Shown: piece after piece, positions 57,572 through 64,000 of the stretch
Layout of the letters: each line of letters starts with the position of its first letter
How positions within the stretch are numbered: the stretch's first letter is position 1
Source: Cristatella mucedo
Taxonomy: Eukaryota; Bryozoa; Phylactolaemata; Cristatellidae
Reading direction: 5' to 3'
DNA length: 64,000 nucleotides
NCBI GenBank assembly: GCA_009760855.2
Contig: WPIO01000046.1
Coordinates: 2,389,501 to 2,453,500 of the forward strand
The notes under the pieces: model-generated
What the model saw: only the letters and a program-made list of their open reading frames with translations
Database searches by the model: none
Told to the model about the DNA's origin: nothing
Translations under genes and position numbers: made by a program

Positions 57572-60500
57572 ATATATATATATATATATATACACACACA
57601 TGATCAAATGAAGTTCATGATCTACTGAAATAAAACCAACTCAGTATAAACAGAGACTCGATAGCACGACCGACGGCTGAGGCGTCGGCGGCGACAGTCG
57701 ACTAGCGACGCCCGGTGCAGCAACGACTGCGACGGGCTGTAGCCGGTGGTGCCGATGTCGGGAGGGGCGCCGTCGGCCGAGGATACTGCTACACGCTCGA
57801 GGCTGCTTGGTGGTCTGCCAAAAAGCAGGGCTGCAGCGACCACATTTCTAATGACTATAGTGTGGGAGTATGTTATATATTACATAATATACAGTATTGT
57901 TACAAGATATGTAAACGAGACAGTTTATATCATGGCATTTCCATACGGGAGGGGAGGAAATGTCCCACCTCAGGGAGGGAATGTCGGGGGGGGGGGTGAG
58001 TCCGGAGGAGGGTGTCCGTACCCCTCAGCAGCCATATAGAGACCAGCAAGGGCGAGCTAACCACACCCACAGTTGCTCGAACTCATCCGAAGGCAAAGCC
58101 AGACACCCTTCAGCTGCTACGCAGACTTCAAATAAACCTCTGGCTAGTAGAAGGTTGGATCAGGTTCCCCTACCAAACCGGGCTCCCGCAGTTCCAGCTA
58201 CATCTAGCATCTCCTCCACAAGTCTGCAATTTCAGAAGCACTCTTGTCCTATTGGTCAGGCCGGCAAAGGAATGCACACCAAAAATGAGCACGAGAGCAA
58301 GAAGGCATCAAGCAACAGTCAGTTAGGAATGCAAGGCGAATATAAACGATCGGTCACCAGTTTCAAAATACAAGATCCGCAAGCCAGCGAATTCCCGCCT
58401 CTGACAAGGAACAAACCTGCAACCTTTGGTAAACAGCATGAAGCTACCGGAAAGCTTAATGGGGGAAAGAATACGTCAGGAAACTTTAGTAATTGCACTT
58501 GTTACTTAGTTAACTTGTTGTTACTTAGTTATTGCACATTATTACAGGGCAGAACTCGGAAGCTAAAAGAACACAAGTGATCCCCAATCACAAAGTTCTT
58601 CTAGAGCGCCTCTGATCTCGCATGGGCATCACTGGCGGACTAATATCGGTAGTGCAAACACACCAACATCGTGGCGAACCAACAGAACTCATATATTGAA
58701 ACTTCAAACCTTGCTAGTAAGTTCCAGTCTGGCTTTAGAGCTAATCACTCCACAGAATCAGCATTGCTTAGGGTGACCAATGACCTACTTGGGCATGGGT
58801 AGAGTAGCTCTGCTTGTTTTGCACGATCTCTCGGCAGCTTTTGATACTATCGATCACCAAGTTCTTCTAGAGCGCCTCTCATCTCGTCTGGGCATCACTG
58901 GCACTGGTCTGCAATGGTTCAGGTCCTATCTCAGAGGGAGACTCCAGAGTATTGACGTGAATGGACAAAGATCATTCGAGGTACCTCTGAAATATGGGGT
59001 ACCTCAGGGTTCCGTGCTAGGTCCGGTTCTTTTCACGGTTTATACTCTCCCTCTTGCTGATGCGATTGCCAAGCACAATCTAGGCTTTCACTTCTATGTG
59101 GATGACACTCAGTTGAACCTTTGCTTTGATCCATCTCAGCATTCGAGCACCTCAAATTCTCTCAACTCACTTGCTGCATGTATTGATGACATCCGCACAT
59201 GAATAGCAGCAAATTTTCTGAAACTAAACGATGATAAAACTAACTTACTAGTCATGGGCAAACCCAGTGTGATTCAGAAATTGGAAAGGCTGACGCTCAA
59301 AATTGGCTCTGCCAGCATATCTCCTGTTGAATCAGCTCCAAATCTTGGTGTCATTTTCCAAAACGACCTCTCGTTACACGACCATATCAGCGCCACAGTC
59401 AAATCTGCCTATTTTTAGCTTCATAACATTGCTAAAATTCGGGCTTGTTTAGATATGGATACCACGGCCAAGTTAGTCCATGCATTCGTGACATCCCGTC
59501 TCGACTTCTGCAACTCACTGCTTACTGGCCTACCAGCATGTGTGAAGTGCAATATTATTATCAGGCGATTCCAGCTGGTGCAAAACTCCGCAGCTAGGCT
59601 TGTCTGTCGTGAGCGTCGCACTTGCCACATTACACCACTTCTCACCGACCTCCACTGGCTACCAGTCAAGCAACGGATCGACTTCAAGGTTTTCTGGCTC
59701 ACTTTTAGGTCCCTTCATTCTTTGGCTCCAGCCTATCTCTCAGATTTACTCCCCTACCAGGCCAAGCATCGTACCACCCGCTTTTCGAAATCCAACAGTT
59801 TCCCAATACCTCGTACAAACCTCAAATCCTTTGGAGACCGTGCATTTAGTTCGTATCTCCCAAAGCCTGGAACTCACTCCCGACTTCCGCGTCAGAACAT
59901 CCCCTGATTTGACCACATTTAAAAAGAACTTAAAAACACCTATTTAGGACAGCATGTAGTGGGACCCTGTGATTCGTCCTTCATGTGCTTGTGCATGCTG
60001 ACACTGTGCATGCTGCCACTAACCACATTTGCATGCTTACCCTGTGCATGTCACCCTTAACCACGTTGTTCATGTTGTTTATCAAGCATGATATTACTCA
60101 CCATTCAATCGTGTTTCCCTTTGCAGCAAATGTAAAGCGCCTAGGAAGAGATTGAGTTCTCTGAGGTCGCTTTATCAAGTGCATTATTATTATTATTATT
60201 ACACTGGTAAGGATGCCCATAACGAGATCCATAAATCGATAAAGTTTGACAGCAATTAAACAAGAGCTAGTATTTGACCTCTAAATGACTTTCCTTACCG
60301 TGATTTAGTGGCTGGATCGTCAGACATCTGTCCCATGTGAAGCAGGGTCATCACACCAGCCAGCCTTAGCTCCCTCGTAAGATACTTGCCAACTTCCAGT
60401 AGCTCAGGTGAGCAATTGGCAACTACACCAATAATTCTTACTTTGTAAGGAGCCAATCGGGGGTGCAAGCTGATATCCTAAAACAATTAATAATAACAAT

Positions 60501-63233
60501 AACAATAATAATAATACATTTGTATAGCATCCTGAGAGAACTGAATCTCTCTAGGCACTTTACAGATGCTGCATATAAAGCATTACAAAATGTTTGGTGG
60601 TAACATCCCGAAAGCAGCAGGCGCAGAGTAAGCAGGTACATGCACACAAAGGAGTCAACATGGCAGAGGGTTCACAGAGCTTTATAAAGTCATATTTACC
60701 CATGGGCTGAAAGGTTAATCATGAGTGTAATAAAGCAGCAATCTTAAGCGATCCCATTCAAACAACTGACTGCACTAGCACAGACATCCTGCATGCAACG
60801 ATGATGTTAAGTTTTACAAGCCAATTTCAAATATAAATAATAATAATAATTCACTTGATAAAGCACCTTAAATAAATCCCTTTGAATGACGAAGCTTGCT
60901 ATCAGAATAAAGTGAGCTAGCGATACGACCTGCTCGTCGCCGACGAGAATGCATTTGCAAAGAAAAATCACAAATGACCTACGTGGGCACACCAGAACAG
61001 CCCGTACTACATTTCAGGGCATTTTGTTGCCACCATTTTCATGATTTATATTGGGCGAAATCCAGTGGTCCTTAAAGGATCCCACCAGGCAGAATAATGG
61101 TACTCTGGGGGTGTTATAAAAAATGTATTATTATCCTTATTATGAATGGCATTCATAGTGAAACACAAACCGGTCATACTCAAATATAGTAGTCATAGTC
61201 ATACTCTAAGTGCCTAGAAAGAGATTGAGTTCTCTGAGGGTGCTTAATCAAGTGCATTATTATTATTATTACTCGGTCACGACTAACCAACACTTAACCA
61301 TCTATTGATATCTTCAAAGCAAAAAAGTTATGAAATTCAGATTTTCATCAAAAGGAATAAAATAACGGATCGAGGCAGTTACTTTTTAAAAGTTCATTGG
61401 ATAGAAACATCGAAAGCTATACAGGTCTATTGTGGAACTATCTGAGAATGGATCAGCGGGCTAGATAAGACTGCAGGCACTTGTATTCATGTCTCACACA
61501 CGGACAACATAGGTTATCGTTGTATTCTGCTATTTGCCCATACCTGAGTGTATTTGATGCGGCTTCTTGGAATTCGCAAGTCGCGATTTGACATCCTAGC
61601 CCTGCCACTCCAGATCAGCAGACAGCGAGGTCTAGCACTGCTATAAATGTTGAGTTGGTGCGACTGGCAGAACAGATCCACACGTTTGTACGACCTGCTT
61701 ATGCTTAATTTTCGCACCAATGATAGCTAGCTCATCAACACCCACAGCTGCATATCAATCATTGGTCCACAAACAAGCAAACCCACATCAAGTGAAACGC
61801 CAAAAAGCAAACAACTTTTAGATGCGATAAAAGGAGCCCGAACCCGGCATAGATAAAATGGTTCAGGTTTCCAAAGCGACCTCAACCACTTATATTCATG
61901 GAGGGTCATCGAAGTAACTTAACACATACTCGAGTCTTTCCTACAACTACCAACAGGATCGTGGACCAATAACCCGAGCGGTTCTCAAAAAGTCTTCGAG
62001 ACGATAAATGTTTTCTCGGGCAGCTGCCTAGCGACTGGCTTTTATCGAGGGGGCTCAGCTTCTAAAAACCCCCATATCCATTAGCTGAAGGATCGGACAA
62101 ACAGTGGCAAGTCTTTTCAGTGCAAGTGGGAGTGTGCAAGATGCAAACGACATTTCGGCCCTTTCTATTTCTTCTTTCTGGTCAATCGGGTGAAAACCGG
62201 TGTGGACAAGAGGGTATGCATGCCGAGAAAGTGCACCGGGAGTCCAGGAGTAATGCCGACAACTGCACACGAGTGGAAAATACTTTAAATATCGCTCATC
62301 TAGAATCACCGTAAGAGATCCGGGTTAATCCATGCCTTCCTAAAGGAGATACGCGTATTTATTACGATCACATTCAGTATCGGCACAAGATAACTCAAGA
62401 TATAGTTCAGCAACTTTCAAGAGAAATGCAGAACCTCGTGACAATCAACTCCTGCTGGCTTTCAAGTCATCAGGTTGTAAAGGTAAAACGATCTGTAAAT
62501 ACGGTATAGGGCTTCAAGCCTGAACTTTAATAACTAGCAACCCATAGAGACAAGCATGGTTCCATCCCCACATACAGTTTACAAGGGCATCAACCATACA
62601 TTATGGCACGAAATGCTGTGGCTAAAAGAGCTACCTGGCGGCTGACAGCCTCGGCGTGAGCCTCAGTGACTTCTGTGTAAGCATCTGCCAAGTAAGCCAG
62701 CATTGCCACCTCCACTCGACACGAAACGTCAATCAAATGTGGTACGCACGGCTGCTTGCCACTAAAAGCCTAAAAACAGATGACAGGGTCGCATGCAGCT
62801 TTGCACGGTCCGGTAATGGTTTCAGTAAGCAAAACGTAGATCCAGCAGAGAAGGCAGTATGGGCCTGACAAGCCATAGCCATCTGTAGTTGCCTTAACAA
62901 CAGTTGGCAAGCAATCCATACTTAAAACCGAAATGTGCTTGACGGAGTAAAAGAAGCATATAATACAGGCCGAATGGCCCTGGCACCATGCTGCCGACTG
63001 CCAGCTAGAAGGCAACAGAAGGAGAGAAATCAAGGTCATTCACTTCTTGATTTCTGACCAATTAAGTCCTAGAAAAGCAAGCTGCGATGGAAGAGGTTAA
63101 CGGTGCTACATTGATCTCAACTCGTCTCCTTGTCCTATCACGATTCCATCATTACCGACGTAGGAGGCTACGTTAGACACCAGCCCAGGCGTCGGATTTT
63201 CTTTGCAGAAGCAAGATGCGTCGGCGTCTGCAT
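56870..63233 (-). CDS. POLG2: POLG2-like: mitochondrial DNA polymerase gamma accessory subunit (C-terminal exons)
   Basis: Minus-strand exons, 5' to 3': 63233-63156 (tentative), 62769-62635, 60477-60299, 57143-57090 and 56994-56870 with the stop. Exon 62769-62635 reads PCVPHLIDVSCRVEVAMLAY then LADAYTEVTEAHAEAVSRQ, aligning with the [23 protein letters not shown] region of animal POLG2. It joins in phase 0 to DISLHPRLAPYKVRIIGVVA (family LHPxLAPxKV), the start of the class II tRNA-synthetase-type anticodon-binding domain. The last exons (STVSCFVPSSPMR, LRLGNVILRDKTASTMAHS) match its end. POLG2 is the processivity subunit of the mtDNA polymerase, in the mitochondrial matrix. The N-terminal half lies beyond the window. 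The phases of the third and fourth exons do not join directly, so one small exon is missing. A glycyl-tRNA synthetase-like relative is the main alternative. Confidence 0.6.
57090..57143 (-). CDS. POLG2: POLG2-like penultimate exon
   Basis: Encodes KLARSTVSCFVPSSPMR, donor GAG|GTAAGT, phase 1 into the last exon. An alternative acceptor 13 bp upstream (exon end 57156) would add NYLLD in phase 0. Confidence 0.5.
57489..57600. repeat. (TA)n(TG)n(TA)n compound microsatellite
   Basis: TA run, about 67 bp of TG, then TA again and CA. It is in an intron of the POLG2-like gene. Confidence 0.95.
57932..58580 (+). CDS. Unidentified ORF split by a poly-G run
   Basis: From ATG 57932 the frame reads MAFPYGRGGNVPPQGGNV, reaches an 11-G run (57986-57996) and stops soon after. 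The +1 frame past the run stays open for about 195 codons (SPEEGVRTPQQPYRDQQGRA ... KIQDPQASEFPPLTRNKPA) to 58580. With one G fewer the two would be a single low-complexity, Ser/Gln/Asn-rich protein. A CpG-rich patch (57660-57800) precedes it. Its end abuts the LINE-A copy, so a LINE ORF1 or a host gene are both possible. There is no recognised domain. Confidence 0.35.
58583..60205 (+). pseudogene. LINE-A, longest copy: reverse transcriptase, 3' UTR and tail
   Basis: A displaced RT scrap (58583-58650, HKVLLERL) precedes the main body from about 58660. The RT frame (58780-59202) contains [40 protein letters not shown] and the catalytic FYVDDTQLNLCFD (YVDD instead of the usual YADD). A TGA at 59200, a TAG at 59416 and an early frameshift near 58780 kill it. 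The post-RT frame 59455-59907 holds THITPLLTDLHWLPVKQRI-type sequence, then the 3' UTR, the terminal hairpin (aaagcgcctaggaagag ...) and an (ATT)n tail at 60182-60200. It is a CR1/L2-like element, antisense in a POLG2-like intron, and the reference copy for the family. Confidence 0.92.
60299..60477 (-). CDS. POLG2: POLG2-like exon: start of anticodon-binding domain
   Basis: Acceptor aattgttttag and donor CG|GTAAGG (phase 2). 59 codons: DISLHPRLAPYKVRIIGVVA, NCSPELLEVGKYLTRELRLA, GVMTLLHMGQMSDDPATKS. Confidence 0.72.
60505..60620 (-). mobile_element. LINE-A/SINE-A tail, antisense
   Basis: An (ATA)n run, then tgtatagcatcctgagagaa and aatctctctaggcacttta. It lies directly beside a POLG2-like exon. 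Confidence 0.65.
60830..60890 (-). mobile_element. LINE-A tail fragment, antisense
   Basis: aataataataataattcact, tgataaagcaccttaaataa. Only the extreme 3' end is present. Confidence 0.5.
60895..62340. other. Intronic DNA of the POLG2-like gene
   Basis: Apart from the LINE-A tail at 61185-61275, nothing is recognised. A minus-strand segment at 62262-62165 (ITPGLPVHFLGMHTLLSTP, stop) follows an AG acceptor and looks coding, but does not fit the gene's phase. Confidence 0.4.
61185..61275 (+). mobile_element. LINE-A tail fragment
   Basis: aagtgcctagaaagagattg, agttctctgagggtgcttaa, then (ATT)n. Confidence 0.7.
62358..62492 (-). other. Possible alternative terminal exon
   Basis: After acceptor ccgtatttacag, phase-0 codons read IVLPLQPDDLKASRS-stop (62492-62445), and an AATAAA signal lies at 62363-62358. 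It could end a shortened POLG2-like transcript, but may be chance. Confidence 0.25.
62635..62769 (-). CDS. POLG2: POLG2-like exon: end of the synthetase-like core
   Basis: Acceptor ctgtttttag and donor CAG|GTAGCT, 45 codons, phase 0 at both ends (AFSGKQPCVPHLIDVSCRVE ... EAHAEAVSRQ). Confidence 0.65.
63156..63233 (-). CDS. Possible upstream exon of the POLG2-like gene
   Basis: Between acceptor cacaagcag and donor G|GTAATG the minus strand reads ADADASCFCKENPTPGLVSN then VASYV, phase 1-1. It looks coding and is correctly placed, but I cannot match it to POLG2. Confidence 0.3.
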
Positions 63234-63710
63234 CTGCTTGTGCAAGCATTTAGCCAGTCTACATCACTCAGAAACCTTGCTCACTGCTCTTGCTTGCTGC
63301 TTGTTCCAATACAAGCATCAGTGTCCATCATGACCCACATCTTTAAAAGGTTTACTTAAACAACATGCTGTTGGCAGTCGCAGTCAAATATTCAGTTAAA
63401 CCAGATCAAAGGTTCGGTATCCCTGCAGACAGTGGTGGAGCCAGGATTATCATCTATCTAAGGGGAAGACTTACAAAAGTTTTATGCAAGGGACAAGATC
63501 TTCAAGACTTTCAACTGGGCGGGGCTAGCTGCCTGGCAACTAATGAAAAATTATGTCGAAAAATCATTAGCGTTTACTCGACACGAACTCGACAGTTGCT
63601 CATTGACTGGTATATTAAGACATAAATTCTTCGTTGGTGAAGGTCGAGGGCATATGAATAAAGAGCACAGCACAGCCTGCTGCCCCTACAGCAGGAGGGG
63701 GCAAATGCCT
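63234..63710. other. No gene recognised
   Basis: Presumably intronic to the POLG2-like gene. An 86-codon plus-strand frame (63365-63625) has no recognisable motif. Confidence 0.4.
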
Positions 63711-63714
63711 GATC

Positions 63715-63828
63715 TTACTCACCATTCAATTGCATTTCCCTTTGCAGCAAATGTAAAGCGCCTAGAGAGAGAGATTGAGTTCTCTGAGGGCGCTTTATCA
63801 AGTGCATTATTATTATTATCATTATGCT
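63715..63828 (+). mobile_element. LINE-A tail with perfect terminal hairpin
   Basis: cattcaattgcatttccctt, then aaagcgcc ... gggcgcttt (63755-63796) enclosing agagattgagttctct, then (ATT)n. It is the cleanest example of the family's 3' structure. Confidence 0.85.
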
Positions 63829-64000
63829 CCCCGCCCTTGGCTCCACTACTGCTTCCAGATATTACTGGTGTAAGGTTCTCAAAAGACCAGTTGCCAAACT
63901 TTGCCAGATTCAATGACCGCTCTTTAAGCGTGGTCGCCCCGGGAAGCTTGGTAGCCAGCTGGCTTCTAGAAGCTTCTAGAAACCAGGGGGCAGCCTCTTG

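Overview
This is a eukaryotic, animal (metazoan) nuclear window, most likely from an invertebrate. Genes are split by GT-AG introns, most of the DNA is intergenic or intronic, long (CT)n/(GA)n, (TG)n and (TATG)n tracts are abundant, and truncated non-LTR retrotransposons and tRNA-derived SINEs recur throughout. The species cannot be fixed from the sequence. No bacterial operon, CRISPR array or rRNA was seen.

Main host gene (+ strand, about 18.7-43.0 kb): twelve exons whose phases close exactly give a 734-residue type I membrane protein with a signal peptide, five Ig domains, one membrane helix, a Tyr/Gly-rich cytoplasmic tail and a C-terminal class I PDZ-type motif (TNV). The Ig order and family-specific signatures (Ig3 TCEATNSIGSTNFS, Ig4 VDLG, Ig5 TLTVKSI...YNCTVTNS) identify it as a Kirrel/Neph/Roughest-family adhesion protein. 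Its introns hold most of the window's microsatellites and many LINE/SINE pieces. One 132-bp intron in the tail is stop-free and in frame.

Second host gene (- strand, about 63.2-56.9 kb): spliced exons resemble the C-terminal half of the mitochondrial DNA polymerase gamma accessory subunit (POLG2), including its anticodon-binding-like domain. The 5' part runs off the window and one small exon is unresolved. A LINE, an unexplained ORF on the opposite strand and a TG/TA microsatellite sit in one intron.

Between the two genes (43-56 kb) are coding-like but unidentified minus-strand segments (45.6-48.2 kb), a diverged inverted duplication (47.6-49.1 kb), pyrimidine-rich tracts, and a frameshifted MULE-type DNA transposon with FLYWCH and DDE motifs and terminal inverted repeats (52.4-54.4 kb).

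The left 18 kb is a repeat graveyard: two LINE families (LINE-A with an (ATT)n tail, LINE-B with an (ACAT)n tail), two tRNA-type SINE families (SINE-A, SINE-B), a hAT-type MITE with an 8-bp target duplication, a THAP-like remnant and a large imperfect inverted repeat. SINE-A ends in the same hairpin plus (ATT)n tail as LINE-A, which suggests that it is mobilised by LINE-A.
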